From Pseudoalteromonas sp. MEBiC 03607 (GTDB taxonomy: Bacteria; Pseudomonadota; Gammaproteobacteria; Enterobacterales; Alteromonadaceae), in the NCBI RefSeq assembly GCF_004792295.1, contig NZ_SRRY01000001.1, forward strand, positions 413,501 to 477,500: a stretch of DNA of 64,000 nt. Reading direction: 5' to 3'. Below the pieces are notes generated by a model. That model did no database searches. It saw only the letters and a list, made by a program, of their open reading frames with translations, and was not told where the DNA came from. Both the position numbers and the translations under genes were made by a program. Positions 1 through 9,974 of the stretch are shown here, in pieces. Position 1 is the stretch's first letter, and each line of letters starts with the position of its first letter.

Positions 1-990
1 CAAATGTCATTGGCGGAACGCTACGAACATATGCTGCAATACAAGCAGGTTTTGCTTGATAGCCAAGGCATTGATGATGTTGCCCTGGGTCACAGCCCTG
101 TTTCGCAAAGACAAAATGCCAACACCCTGACTGATGTAAACGGTAAAAGCTCAATTTTCTTCCCTAGTCAGTGGGTAGGGCCTGATTACTTTGCGTTAGT
201 TAATACCAAAATTCTCGCTGGCCGCACCTTTAGCGAGCAAGCTATACGCGGTGAAACTAACGAGATACTGGTATCAGTCAGCGTGGCAGAAAACTTATTA
301 CCAGGCCAAGACTATCGAAATATTATCGGCAAGAGCTACCAAGGCTTAGAAGAAAAGATGTATGAAGTGGTGGGTGTAACCGAAGATTTTAATCACCCTA
401 AATACTACGATGAGTCGTTTGGTCGTCACATTTGGTGGCCAGCGACACCATATAGCTACATGTTTACTATTAAAGCTACTGATGGCGTTAAGCTGACTAA
501 TAAACAAATACTTAATACGCTAAAAGAAAAGAACAGCGACTTAACCATGTGGCAGTTTAACGACTTACAGCAAGAGTACGACAATTTACTGTATATGAGC
601 CGTCTGACCGTGGTTCTGTGTAGTACCTTAGCGTTATTTACTCTATTATTAGCAGCAATCGGTATTTTTGGGGTACTGAGCTACAACCTGGGTCTGCGCC
701 GTTATGAGTTTGGTATTCGTATGGCATTAGGTGCGAAAAAAGCGCGCTTATTCAAGCTGATGAGTGTTGAAGCTATTATCCCTGTGCTCATTGGCTTTGC
801 GGTTGCACTTGCTGTGGTAATGATGGGTTTTTACATGTTACAAGGCCAGCTAATGTCTTGGCTGATACTTGATGTAAGACTGCAATTACTCGCGTGGAGT
901 ATTACCTTATGTATTGCGCTATTTGCTTGCTTTAGACCTTTGGTTTTACTACTTAAAGCAAAACCTATGGCTGCACTGCGTAACGATTAA
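1..990 (+). CDS. ABC transporter permease, MacB/FtsX type (N-terminus cut by window edge)
   Basis: The reading frame is open from the first base, so this is the C-terminal part (about 329 residues) of a larger permease. The visible part has a soluble periplasmic MacB-like core domain (about residues 1-195) and then three membrane segments (about 200-225, 255-280 and 288-310). After the first of these comes the FtsX-family signature with key residues RRYEFGIRMALGA. Proteins of this family couple ATP hydrolysis to extracytoplasmic work or to export of peptides and lipoproteins rather than classical import; the substrate here is unknown. The NtrC-type regulator and kinase genes follow 63 bases downstream on the same strand, so the two-component system may control the transporter (inference). 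Confidence 0.85.
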   Translation, partial: QMSLAERYEHMLQYKQVLLDSQGIDDVALGHSPVSQRQNANTLTDVNGKSSIFFPSQWVGPDYFALVNTKILAGRTFSEQAIRGETNEILVSVSVAENLLPGQDYRNIIGKSYQGLEEKMYEVVGVTEDFNHPKYYDESFGRHIWWPATPYSYMFTIKATDGVKLTNKQILNTLKEKNSDLTMWQFNDLQQEYDNLLYMSRLTVVLCSTLALFTLLLAAIGIFGVLSYNLGLRRYEFGIRMALGAKKARLFKLMSVEAIIPVLIGFAVALAVVMMGFYMLQGQLMSWLILDVRLQLLAWSITLCIALFACFRPLVLLLKAKPMAALRND

Positions 991-1053
991 CAGCACAAAA
1001 TGGCAGCTTTAGTTTTAGCTTAAGCCACCTCAACAGGATAATAAGAAAACATC

Positions 1054-2430
1054 ATGGACAAAATCTTAGTCATAGACGATCAAGCTGATGTACGTCTGGC
1101 TGCTATTGTTGCATTACAACAACTAGGCTTACCATGCCTTGAGGCCGAAGGCCCTGAACATGCGCTTGAGTTATTAAAAACCGAGCACATTAGCCTGATT
1201 TTGCTCGATATGAACTACAAGCTCGACACTACCTCAGGTGAAGAGGGATTACGCTTTTTAAAGCAACTAAATCAATTAGGTTCAACCATACCAGTCATTG
1301 TAATGACCGCATGGGCCAGCATTGATGTTGCCGTTAAAGCCATGCAATTAGGGGCTGTCGACTTTGTTGAAAAGCCATGGAATAACTTACGCTTAACTGC
1401 CGTTGTGCAACAACAACTCAAGCTCAAGCAAAGTAATCACGACAATGCCTGTTTAAAGGCGCTTACCAGTGACACACAAGCACATTACATAGCTCAATCA
1501 GAAATCATGCAGCTGTTGCTTGCCAAAGCTGAGCGCGCAGCTAAAACCGATGCCAGCATTTTAATTACCGGCGAAAATGGCACTGGCAAAAGCTTATTGG
1601 CACATTATATCCACCAGCACTCACTCAGAGCTGATAAACGCTATGTAAGCGTGAATGTTGGCGCCATTGCCCCGACGCTATTCGAAAGTGAATTATTTGG
1701 CCATAAGAAAGGCGCTTTCACTGATGCCAAAGAAGACCGCTTAGGACGGTTTGAAATTGCCGAAGGCGGCACCTTATTTTTAGATGAAATTGCAACGTTA
1801 AGCCTTGAGCTACAAAGTAAAATGCTGCGCGTGCTAGAAAGCAAAGAATTTGAAGTGCTCGGCTCAAGCCAAACCAAAACCGCCGATGTTCGCATTATTT
1901 CTGCCACCAATAGCGAATTAGCTACGGCTATTGAGCAGGGTGAGTTCCGCCGTGATTTATTATTTAGACTCAATACCATTGAACTGCACATTCCACCGCT
2001 TCGTGACAGAAAAGACGACATCGCTCCCTTAGCTGAACACTTGTTGTTAGTGCATGGTAAAAAATACCAACGCGCAAATATGGCGCTCAGTAATGATGCC
2101 CTAAAGGCGCTAAAAAATTACAGCTGGCCTGGTAATATTCGTGAGCTAAGTCACTGCATTGAACGCGCGGTGATCATGAGCGATAACAATAATATTCAAG
2201 CCAATGACCTCATTTTAGATCAACCAAGTTGCGAGCAAACAAATAGCAATGCCGAACAGGCTTTGCCACTATTGCCCCTTGAAGAGCTTGAAAAACAAAT
2301 GATTCAAAAAGCGCTGCTGCAATTTAATGGCAATGTTATCGCCGCAGGAGAGTTTTTAGGATTAAGTAAATCGGCTATTTATCGTCGCATTGATAAACAT
2401 CAGCTCGATTTAAAAGAAGTAGAACGCTAA
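1054..2430 (+). CDS. Sigma-54-dependent response regulator, NtrC family
   Basis: This 458-residue protein has three domains: an N-terminal receiver with acidic pocket D8-D9 and phosphoacceptor D52, a central AAA+ ATPase, and a C-terminal Fis-type helix-turn-helix (about 425-455). The Walker A motif is GENGTGKS (173-180). The sigma-54 contact loop reads GAFTDA (220-225) instead of the usual GAFTGA. The Walker B region is GGTLFLDEI. Such proteins remodel the sigma-54 RNA polymerase closed complex after phosphorylation. The stop codon directly abuts the ATG of the histidine kinase gene, so the pair is co-translated and almost certainly cognate. The GAFTDA variant occurs naturally in some family members, so loss of activity should not be assumed. 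Confidence 0.93.
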   Translation: MDKILVIDDQADVRLAAIVALQQLGLPCLEAEGPEHALELLKTEHISLILLDMNYKLDTTSGEEGLRFLKQLNQLGSTIPVIVMTAWASIDVAVKAMQLGAVDFVEKPWNNLRLTAVVQQQLKLKQSNHDNACLKALTSDTQAHYIAQSEIMQLLLAKAERAAKTDASILITGENGTGKSLLAHYIHQHSLRADKRYVSVNVGAIAPTLFESELFGHKKGAFTDAKEDRLGRFEIAEGGTLFLDEIATLSLELQSKMLRVLESKEFEVLGSSQTKTADVRIISATNSELATAIEQGEFRRDLLFRLNTIELHIPPLRDRKDDIAPLAEHLLLVHGKKYQRANMALSNDALKALKNYSWPGNIRELSHCIERAVIMSDNNNIQANDLILDQPSCEQTNSNAEQALPLLPLEELEKQMIQKALLQFNGNVIAAGEFLGLSKSAIYRRIDKHQLDLKEVER

Positions 2431-3711
2431 ATGAGTAACAAGTTGTCGTTAGAGCAGCGTGTTCGACGCTATTTTTATATGGTTATAGCGGTGCTATTAA
2501 CGCTTGGTATTGCCCTTTCGCTCAGCTTAAAACTAGATTGGTTTGCCAGTATCAGTCTATTATTGCCGTTTATCGGGATAAGCGCTTTTGCTTTAATTAA
2601 AAGCTACCGTGTGATCACCGATGTGGTTGAACGCTTTGGTCTGCAACTAGATGCACTGGCAAATGACGAAAGTAATAGTTGGCATTTAGCGTCTTATCAA
2701 AGTGGGCGAGTCGCAGCACTTAAACAAGATTTTGCCAAGCTCAGCAATAAAATAGCCAAGAACAAACGCCATTACATGCAAACAGAAGAGTTTGTTTTTG
2801 AGTTTGCCAGCATGCTGGACTTACCCATCGTTATCCTAGACCCCCATGGCTTGATTTACTTTAGTAATAAGGCGTTTAAAAACAGTATTAACCATCACCA
2901 GATTGAAGGTAAATCGGCCAGCGACTTAGGCATTGCCCTGCATGATGGCGAGTGGCAACAAAACAGTGACTCACTGTTTAAACAACGCTTTCAAATCTCA
3001 TCGCAGACTTTTTGGCGGACTGGCAGAAACTTTGAATTACTAACCTTCTTTTCAATTGAGCAACAGCTTCGCGATAATGAACAACTTGTTTGGCAACGGT
3101 TAATTCGAGTGTTAAATCATGAAGTGCGTAACTCACTCACGCCGATTTATTCAATGAGTCAGTCATTGCAAACCCTTAAACGCCAAGGGCAAATTAGCAG
3201 TCACGATGATCTCGCCCAAGATATGCTGCAAGTAATAGAAAAACGCGCTCAGCACTTGCTTGATTTTGTGGCCAGTTACAGTGCGTTTGCCAAGCTACCA
3301 CCCGCACAAAAACAGGTAATCAGTAGCGAGCAATTAAACACTCGCTTAAGCGCTATCTTTCCTGAACTAGTGATAAATAGCAGCGAAGAGTTACATTTTA
3401 ATGCCGACCTAGGTCAGCTAGAACAAGCGTTAATCAACTTGATAAAAAATGCCTTTGAAGCAGGTAGCAATTCAGCCCCTACCCTCACTTGGTCAAGACA
3501 AGGTAATAACTTAAGTATTGCAATTAGCGACCAAGGTTGTGGCATTCAAAACTCCGATAACTTGTTCGTGCCATTTTACTCAACCAAGGCAAATGGCACA
3601 GGTATAGGGCTGGTGATCACCCGAGAACTTGTGCGCAACCAAGGTTTTGAGTTATCGATAAACTCAAAACCCCAGCAAGGCACACAAGCTACAATTACTG
3701 TGCCCAGCTAA
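2431..3711 (+). CDS. Sensor histidine kinase, NtrY-like
   Basis: This inner-membrane kinase has 426 residues. Two adjacent membrane segments near the N-terminus (about 13-32 and 35-55) leave almost no periplasmic loop. A PAS-like region follows (about 120-165), then the HisKA motif HEVRNSLTP with phosphoacceptor H230, and a HATPase with N box NLIKNAFEAG and G boxes DQGCGI and GTGIGL. The start codon touches the stop of the NtrC-type regulator gene, so translation is coupled. The small periplasmic portion suggests that it senses a membrane or cytoplasmic cue. It probably phosphorylates the preceding regulator; the signal is unknown. Confidence 0.92.
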   Translation: MSNKLSLEQRVRRYFYMVIAVLLTLGIALSLSLKLDWFASISLLLPFIGISAFALIKSYRVITDVVERFGLQLDALANDESNSWHLASYQSGRVAALKQDFAKLSNKIAKNKRHYMQTEEFVFEFASMLDLPIVILDPHGLIYFSNKAFKNSINHHQIEGKSASDLGIALHDGEWQQNSDSLFKQRFQISSQTFWRTGRNFELLTFFSIEQQLRDNEQLVWQRLIRVLNHEVRNSLTPIYSMSQSLQTLKRQGQISSHDDLAQDMLQVIEKRAQHLLDFVASYSAFAKLPPAQKQVISSEQLNTRLSAIFPELVINSSEELHFNADLGQLEQALINLIKNAFEAGSNSAPTLTWSRQGNNLSIAISDQGCGIQNSDNLFVPFYSTKANGTGIGLVITRELVRNQGFELSINSKPQQGTQATITVPS

Positions 3712-3712
3712 C

Positions 3713-4237
3713 TTATTTTACAAATGTGGCTTTCACACGCTTAGATAAAAGCATATAAGGTCCCCAGATCACAGCTTGAATAAGCCCTCTGAAAATCATC
3801 GTTTTCATTTCATCGTCGAACACGTCGACATCAGGCACAATTAAACTAACCGCATAAGCATCGAGAGCAATAAACGCTAATCCACCAAATAATATCGCTA
3901 AGTACCAACTTACAAATGCTTTCTTATGCTTAAAAAACAACACGATTAAATAAAGCGAAGCTAAAAATAATGCTGCATTAAAAGCCATTTCAATGATTAG
4001 TAAAGGCTCCCAAAGCGGATGATACATATCACCAAATTGCGACGTTAAACGTTGCCACATCTCAGTCGTAAAAATGGGTTTAAAGGTATTTATTGATTCG
4101 ATAAATACTCTAAAAGAGCTGTTCACCACACCTATAGCCACAAGAATGAGCCAACCTTTTATGCCAACTAAGTCATCATTTACGGAGCTTTTAGCTACTG
4201 GTGTTTCGATTTGTTTTTGTTGTTTTGCTTCTTCCAT
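3713..4237 (-). CDS. DUF2569 family membrane protein
   Basis: This 174-residue protein has a hydrophilic N-terminus of about 25 residues and then the DUF2569-typical opening GIKGWLILVAIGVV, followed by about four membrane segments. It has no recognised catalytic motif and no established biochemical function. An AGGACA ribosome binding site lies upstream of the ATG. The gene converges on the kinase gene with a single base between the two stop codons. Family assignment rests on the opening motif and topology. Confidence 0.7.
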   Translation of the reverse strand: MEEAKQQKQIETPVAKSSVNDDLVGIKGWLILVAIGVVNSSFRVFIESINTFKPIFTTEMWQRLTSQFGDMYHPLWEPLLIIEMAFNAALFLASLYLIVLFFKHKKAFVSWYLAILFGGLAFIALDAYAVSLIVPDVDVFDDEMKTMIFRGLIQAVIWGPYMLLSKRVKATFVK

Positions 4238-4369
4238 GAGTTGTCCTTTTTATTTTTATTTCATCTACTATGCGCTTATTTTTTAATAAAATTCACAATA
4301 ACAACTGATTGTTGCGCTTCTAGAAAAACCACGCTATGTTTATTTTTTAAACTATGGAAGGTCATAAAA

Positions 4370-5539
4370 ATGAAAAACGCCATAAAACCCATCGTATTAG
4401 CAACATCACTAATTCTAGTTACAGCCTGTAATTCAACGGCACCGATTAATAAAACAGCAACCACAGCCATAAACCAAGAGAAGTTTAGCCAATTTCATCA
4501 GTATGATGAAAAATCAAACATCACCCTTGAGTATACCGACTACGGGCAAATATTAAATGCATCAGTGATTGATTTGGGGATGTCAGACCGCTACCGTATT
4601 TCAAGTAATACGAGCCAAATAGGCACGCGGTTATCATCAAACCCAAAACCGTCTACCGCGACAGAAGCAAACCGCTTTTATTATGATTCGTACAGAAAGA
4701 ATCCTCAGATGAAGCAAGATTTGCAAATAGTGCAAGAAAATATGGCCGACCTGCCAAACAAGGTGAATTTAAGTAACTTACCAAAATCTGAACTACTCGC
4801 TTACTGGCTCAACCTCTATAACGTGACAGTACTCAATGAACTAGTTCAGCAATACCCTGTTAAAAACCTAACGAGGCTATTAAACGAAGAGCCAAGCTTT
4901 TTTGATAAGCCGCGCTTTAACTTTAATGGTAACCAGTATTCATTAAACGATATTGAATACAACATTGTTGCACCGCTATTTAACAATGACCCGCTATTAA
5001 TGTACGGCTACTACCGTGGCTACATTGGCGGCCCAAATTTACTTGACCACCCATATACAGCGAAAAATGTGTTTGCAGCCCTGACCACCAATGCAGTGCA
5101 ATTTGTTAATTCAAACCGTGGTAGTGTGATAGGTAACCATAGCACTCGTGTTTCTTCTTTATACCTTGAAAAGAAAAACTATTTTCCTAACTTTGAAGAA
5201 GACTTAGCTGACCACCTTCAATCGTTAGTTATCCAAGAACCAGATAAAGACCAAGTTGTGCAAAACCTCTCTTTTAGTATCGATAACTACGATATTACCG
5301 ACATTCTAGGTAGCGATATTGAATACGGTGGAGGTAATGCGATAGTCGCCGATCCAAGTATTGTGGCAATGGGTTGGGATACAACCTTTATGACCTATGG
5401 TGATAACTTAACCAAAGAAGTCGGCCATGTAAGCCCGTTACGCCGCGAGATTTTGCAAAAAATCACGCAAAAATACTATGAAGTAAATAGCCGCGTTGAA
5501 ATAAAAGACTTACCCGCTAAAGAGCCTGAAGATAAATAA
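4370..5539 (+). CDS. DUF547 lipoprotein, copy 1
   Basis: This 389-residue protein has a lipoprotein signal ending in LVTAC (C20), so it should be anchored in the envelope. The DUF547 domain occupies most of the mature protein; characteristic stretches are LLAYWLNLYN (about 145-155) and the NDIEYNIVAPLF region. DUF547 has no settled function. The ATG at 4370 is chosen because it starts the signal peptide and has a GGAAGG ribosome binding site; the frame stays open upstream without signal-like sequence. An almost identical paralogue follows. A weak hairpin terminator lies just downstream. Confidence 0.85.
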   Translation: MKNAIKPIVLATSLILVTACNSTAPINKTATTAINQEKFSQFHQYDEKSNITLEYTDYGQILNASVIDLGMSDRYRISSNTSQIGTRLSSNPKPSTATEANRFYYDSYRKNPQMKQDLQIVQENMADLPNKVNLSNLPKSELLAYWLNLYNVTVLNELVQQYPVKNLTRLLNEEPSFFDKPRFNFNGNQYSLNDIEYNIVAPLFNNDPLLMYGYYRGYIGGPNLLDHPYTAKNVFAALTTNAVQFVNSNRGSVIGNHSTRVSSLYLEKKNYFPNFEEDLADHLQSLVIQEPDKDQVVQNLSFSIDNYDITDILGSDIEYGGGNAIVADPSIVAMGWDTTFMTYGDNLTKEVGHVSPLRREILQKITQKYYEVNSRVEIKDLPAKEPEDK

Positions 5540-5548
5540 TATAACCCT

Positions 5549-5573
5549 AAAGCGGCTCGACATGGGCCGCTTT
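5549..5573 (+). terminator. Hairpin terminator candidate after DUF547 copy 1
   Basis: An 8-bp perfect stem, AAAGCGGC/GCCGCTTT, surrounds a 9-base loop 9 bases after the stop codon. The T-tract is short and partly inside the stem, so the terminator is probably weak. Confidence 0.5.
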
Positions 5574-5719
5574 AATCCCCCTGAAATTCCCAACTAAAAC
5601 ACTTAGCAAAGCCGCAATAGCCAGCTTTAAGTTTGGTTTTTCTGTATTAATTTTCTGGATATTGCCAATTTAAAGCAAAAGTAATATGTTTGTTTTTTGT
5701 ACTAAGGAAGGTGGTGAAA

Positions 5720-6889
5720 ATGAAAAACGCCATAAAACCCATCGCATTAGCAATGTCACTCATTTTGGTAACGGCCTGTAATTCAACGGCTCCTATTAAT
5801 AAAACAGCCACCACAGCAATTAACCAAGAAAAATTTAGCCAATTTCATCAATATAATGAAAACTCAAATATCACACTTGAGTATACCGGCTATGGTCAAA
5901 TATTAAGTGCTTCGGTAATTGATTTAGGCATGTCTGACCGCTACCGCATCACCTCACACACCACTGCTATAGGTACACGGTTGTCATCTAACCCTAAACC
6001 TTCAACAGCAACAGAAGCAAACCGCTTTTATTATGATTCTTATAAAGAAAACCCTAAAATGAAGCAAGCTTTGCAGGTTATACAAAAAAATATGGCCGAC
6101 CTGCCAAACAAAATTAATTTAAGTAACTTACCAAAATCAGAGTTACTCGCTTACTGGCTTAACCTCTATAACTTGACAGTACTCAATGAGCTAGTTCAGC
6201 AATACCCTATTAAAAACCTAATGAGGCTATTAAACGAAGAACCAAGTTTTTTTGATAAGCCGCGTTTTAACTTTAATGGTAACCAGTATTCATTGAACGA
6301 TATAGAGTACAACATTGTTGCACCGCTATTTAACAATGACCCGCTATTAATGTACGGCTACTATCGCGGCTACATTGGCAGCCCAAATTTACTTGACCAC
6401 CCATATACAGCAAAAAATGTATTTACCGCTCTGACTAACAATGCTGTGCAATTTGTAAATTCAAATCGAGGCAGTGTTATTGATACTCATAGCACACGTG
6501 TTTCTTCTTTGTACCTTGAAAAGAAAAACTATTTTCCTAACTTTGAAGAAGACTTAACTGACCATCTTCAATCATTAGTGATTCAAGAACCAGATAAAGA
6601 CCAAGTTGTGCAAAACCTCTCTTTCAGTATCGATAATTACGATATTACCGATATTTTAGGTAGTGATATTCCATACGGTGGCGGTAATGCAGTCGTTATC
6701 GATCCAAGTATTGTGGCAGTTGGTTGGGATACGGCCTTTACGACCTATAGTGATAATTCAAGTAAAGTAATAGGTCAGGTAAGCCCACTGCGCCGCGAGA
6801 TTTTGAAAAAAATCACGCAAAAATACTATGAAGTAAATAGCCGCGTTGAAATCACAGATTTACCTAATAAAGAAGGCACTGAAAACTAG
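5720..6889 (+). CDS. DUF547 lipoprotein, copy 2
   Basis: This is a 389-residue paralogue of the preceding gene, with the same length, the same lipobox (C20 after LVTA) and the same DUF547 core. Differences cluster in the first third (for example ENSNITLEYTGYGQ against EKSNITLEYTDYGQ) and near the C-terminus. The ATG at 5720 follows a GGAAGG ribosome binding site equivalent to that of copy 1. It has its own leader and is separated from copy 1 by a hairpin, so it may be transcribed separately. Function unknown; redundancy or dosage are both possible. Confidence 0.85.
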   Translation: MKNAIKPIALAMSLILVTACNSTAPINKTATTAINQEKFSQFHQYNENSNITLEYTGYGQILSASVIDLGMSDRYRITSHTTAIGTRLSSNPKPSTATEANRFYYDSYKENPKMKQALQVIQKNMADLPNKINLSNLPKSELLAYWLNLYNLTVLNELVQQYPIKNLMRLLNEEPSFFDKPRFNFNGNQYSLNDIEYNIVAPLFNNDPLLMYGYYRGYIGSPNLLDHPYTAKNVFTALTNNAVQFVNSNRGSVIDTHSTRVSSLYLEKKNYFPNFEEDLTDHLQSLVIQEPDKDQVVQNLSFSIDNYDITDILGSDIPYGGGNAVVIDPSIVAVGWDTAFTTYSDNSSKVIGQVSPLRREILKKITQKYYEVNSRVEITDLPNKEGTEN

Positions 6890-7001
6890 CGCTTATTGAG
6901 CATTGGACCTAAAAAGAAGTATTTATATTGAATTTTATTTGGCTCATGCTGTGAAATTCAGTAATTTGTCATATAAAACTAAACGTAATTAGAAAATAAC
7001 A

Positions 7002-9974
7002 ATGAAATGGATGCACTTACAACTTCAGCTACTGACTGTTTTTTTATTCTTTGTGAGCTGTTTTGCAGCCGCTGAAGATTATCAGGTTGCGCCTGCAGCT
7101 AACTGGGTAAAACACCATGAGTTACTTACCCCAGAGATTCCTCGAGACCAAGTACGAGACGGGACTTTCTACCTTATGCTCGACACTCAGCTTCAGGTAT
7201 CTGAGCAAGCCCCACAGCAACGCTTTAATCGTACTGTAATGCAAGCGGTCAATCAGTCTGGGGTTGATTATATAAGCCAGCTGAATATTGATTTTGACCC
7301 AAACTATCAATCTCTTACGCTAAATAGTTTAGGCATTATTCGTGACGGTCAATATATAGATAAACTAAATAGTGCCGAGCTACAGGTATTACAGCGCGAG
7401 ACCGACTTAGCAAGTCGTATATACAATGGCACCTTAAGCCTAAATGTCATTATTGATGATATGCGGGTAATGGATATTTTAGATTACAGCTATACGGTTT
7501 CGGGCAGTAACCCGGTTTATCAACACTTCAGCACCATGCGTACACTGAACTGGTCGGTGCCGATAGTGCAGCAATTTATGCGGGTACAGTGGCAAAAGCC
7601 TTCGCCCTTATATATCAACTTTATAAATGGTGAGTCGCCAGTTACTAAAACCAAGCTAGATACGGGTTTTGACTACCAAATTAGCCAATACAATGAGCCG
7701 ACCCTTAGCTCTGCAAGCGAAGTACCGCATTGGTATTCGCCTTACAAAGAGGTGTATTTTTCTGAAGTAAATAATTGGCAAGAGGTAGTCAATTGGTCGT
7801 TACCTTTGTACCAATCTGCCATCGAAGTGAGCCCTGCTATTGAAACAATTGCTCGTCAAATTAAGTTTCAACATGCCGATTTAGAGTCTCAAATTGTCGC
7901 AGCCCTGCGCTTTAGCCAAGACGAAGTACGTTATTTGGGCCTAGAAATGGGCACCAACTCGCACCAGCCTACTCCTGCATCAGAAACCTTGGCACTGCGC
8001 TATGGCGACTGTAAAGACAAAACCGTCTTGCTCATTTCTTTACTTAAAGCGCTCGGCGTAGAGGCTCATCCAGCTTTAGTTAACACCGAAGACAGAAAGC
8101 GTACTGCTAGCTTACCTGTCTCCCCTAGTTTATTTGACCATGTCATTGTCACCTTAGAGCACCATGGTAAACGCTATTGGCTTGATCCGACCATTTCGTA
8201 CCAGCGCGGCGATTTAGCACATTTAGCTCAACCGAACTACGATGTAGCGTTAATAATTAAGCAAGGTGAGACAGGCTTTACTGATATGTTCACAGAGCCT
8301 GCCCTAAAACGCATACAGGTTTTTGATAATTATCAGATCCCAGAAGGTATTGATGAGCCAGTTAATTTCTCAACTCAATATAAATACGGCGACTTTGAAG
8401 CAATTAGCCGCCGCAGTTCAATCGCTAAAAACAGCTTAAAAAGCGTAGAAGATGATTACCGCGAATATTATCAAGATACCTACAAAGGCTTACAAACAGC
8501 CAAACCTATGCTGGTTGAATCTCCAAAGGACACCGGTCAGCTAATTACCAATGAGTATTATACTATTGATGACTTTTGGCGACCTGAGGGTAATGATTTT
8601 CAAAACGACTTTTACGCCAGTGAAATTCAAAATTCAGTTTACAAGCCGGAACAGCGAGAGCGTAACAATGCACCAATGTGGTTTCGTTACCCAAATAATA
8701 TCGAAACAACCATAAAGATTACGTTCACGGATACTAATTGGCAGTTTGATGATGAGCAGGTCACAGTCGACAACCCATTTTTTCATCTCGAGAAACGCGT
8801 GACATTTAAAGATTCTGTGTTGACCTTATACTTTGATTACAGTGCTAAGCAGGATCATATTCCAGCCGATCAAATAGACCTTTACCTAAGCGAGCGTAAA
8901 AAACTCAATAACGCGACCCATTTCGGCATCATTAAATACGGCACAAATAGCTCAACAACCACTCCAGCGGATGACGAAACCAACTGGTATAGCGTTTTTA
9001 TTTTAAGTTACTTGGCGGCAATCATCTTTTTCATCGCAGCTTGGCGTTTTGAAGTTCGAAAACGTCCAGAATTTGAAGGTGCGCAGTTTTACCCTGTAAG
9101 CAACAGTAAATTTTACCTTTATAGCTTATTCAGCTTGGGCATATTTATTAATTACTGGAGTTATCGCAATTGGAAGTTTATTAAGCAGCAACAAAACAGC
9201 CATATTATGCCCATTGCCCGAGGTATTTTTGCGCCTTTATTCTTTTTTGCGCTGTTTCTTCAACTTATAAAACATAGCGAACAAACCTTTAACAAAAATA
9301 AAATATTGCCAACTGCGGTTGCTTTTGTAATTTGGCTAATGATTATTGTATGTGAAATAGCAAGTTCACTAGGTGACTATGGTATGTGGCTATTCTTAAT
9401 CATCCCTTTATTGTGGCTACCAATTGTTAACTACATTCAAAACCTTAACCAATCTAAAGATGCGTTAGATTACAACTCAAAATGGCGTGCAAGACAGCTG
9501 CTAATTTCTGTATTCGCGACGCCTTTACTACTTTATGGGCTAATTGCTGAATTATACTTATTGCCAAATTCAACCATAGTAACAGGTGACAAACTTTGGT
9601 CTTATCAAGTTAACTTTCTAAAAAGAAAAGAAATAATTCCTGCCAACGAGAATGTGCACTATTTTTATAGTGACGCATTTTTCGATTTTAAAACTGATGG
9701 AAACGGCATCACAGAAAACACTATTTTTAGTTACTGGGAAAATGAGCAAGGTGTGCTCGAAAAAGATCAGCGCCTCTTTAGTGACATTAAAGAACTCAAC
9801 GTTGATTATGCTAAAAGCGCCCTATCAACCACCACGCTAACGGTCATTGACCACGATGGTGATGAAATGCTGTTATTTTTGAGCCATGAGGATGACTTAG
9901 ATAAGAAGTTTGTCGCTGAGGTAGAGCGCTTAATTAAAGCTAATAGCCCAGCAACTGAGCAAAACGCAGATTAA
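7002..9974 (+). CDS. DUF3857 / transglutaminase-like envelope protein with C-terminal membrane domain
   Basis: This 990-residue protein starts with a signal peptide (about 1-25). A DUF3857 beta domain (about 60-220) precedes a transglutaminase-like core with a complete Cys-His-Asp triad: C337 in YGDCKDK, H380 in DHV and D395 in LDPT. At least six hydrophobic segments follow from about residue 665 to 860, and then a soluble tail. DUF3857-transglutaminase pairs are common in Bacteroidetes and Alteromonadales and are thought to act on proteins or peptides in the periplasm; no substrate is known here. The intact triad argues for enzymatic activity. The stop codon overlaps that of the convergent hybrid kinase gene by four bases. 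Confidence 0.82.
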   Translation: MKWMHLQLQLLTVFLFFVSCFAAAEDYQVAPAANWVKHHELLTPEIPRDQVRDGTFYLMLDTQLQVSEQAPQQRFNRTVMQAVNQSGVDYISQLNIDFDPNYQSLTLNSLGIIRDGQYIDKLNSAELQVLQRETDLASRIYNGTLSLNVIIDDMRVMDILDYSYTVSGSNPVYQHFSTMRTLNWSVPIVQQFMRVQWQKPSPLYINFINGESPVTKTKLDTGFDYQISQYNEPTLSSASEVPHWYSPYKEVYFSEVNNWQEVVNWSLPLYQSAIEVSPAIETIARQIKFQHADLESQIVAALRFSQDEVRYLGLEMGTNSHQPTPASETLALRYGDCKDKTVLLISLLKALGVEAHPALVNTEDRKRTASLPVSPSLFDHVIVTLEHHGKRYWLDPTISYQRGDLAHLAQPNYDVALIIKQGETGFTDMFTEPALKRIQVFDNYQIPEGIDEPVNFSTQYKYGDFEAISRRSSIAKNSLKSVEDDYREYYQDTYKGLQTAKPMLVESPKDTGQLITNEYYTIDDFWRPEGNDFQNDFYASEIQNSVYKPEQRERNNAPMWFRYPNNIETTIKITFTDTNWQFDDEQVTVDNPFFHLEKRVTFKDSVLTLYFDYSAKQDHIPADQIDLYLSERKKLNNATHFGIIKYGTNSSTTTPADDETNWYSVFILSYLAAIIFFIAAWRFEVRKRPEFEGAQFYPVSNSKFYLYSLFSLGIFINYWSYRNWKFIKQQQNSHIMPIARGIFAPLFFFALFLQLIKHSEQTFNKNKILPTAVAFVIWLMIIVCEIASSLGDYGMWLFLIIPLLWLPIVNYIQNLNQSKDALDYNSKWRARQLLISVFATPLLLYGLIAELYLLPNSTIVTGDKLWSYQVNFLKRKEIIPANENVHYFYSDAFFDFKTDGNGITENTIFSYWENEQGVLEKDQRLFSDIKELNVDYAKSALSTTTLTVIDHDGDEMLLFLSHEDDLDKKFVAEVERLIKANSPATEQNAD

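Larger units (their letters stand above)
4335..6889 (+). repeat. Tandem gene duplication (two units of about 1.2 kb)
   Basis: The segments 4335-5539 and 5685-6889 are highly similar direct copies with a period of 1350 bases. Each includes about 35 bases of leader beginning TATGTTT, with a GGAAGG ribosome binding site, and an open reading frame of exactly 1170 bases. The copies differ at scattered sites, many of them synonymous, so both appear to have been kept under selection since duplication. Confidence 0.9.

Noticed and set aside
4211..4369. Possible N-terminal extension of DUF547 copy 1
   Set aside because: The extension is hydrophobic but precedes a complete lipoprotein signal with its own ribosome binding site at 4370, and it overlaps the DUF2569 gene start.
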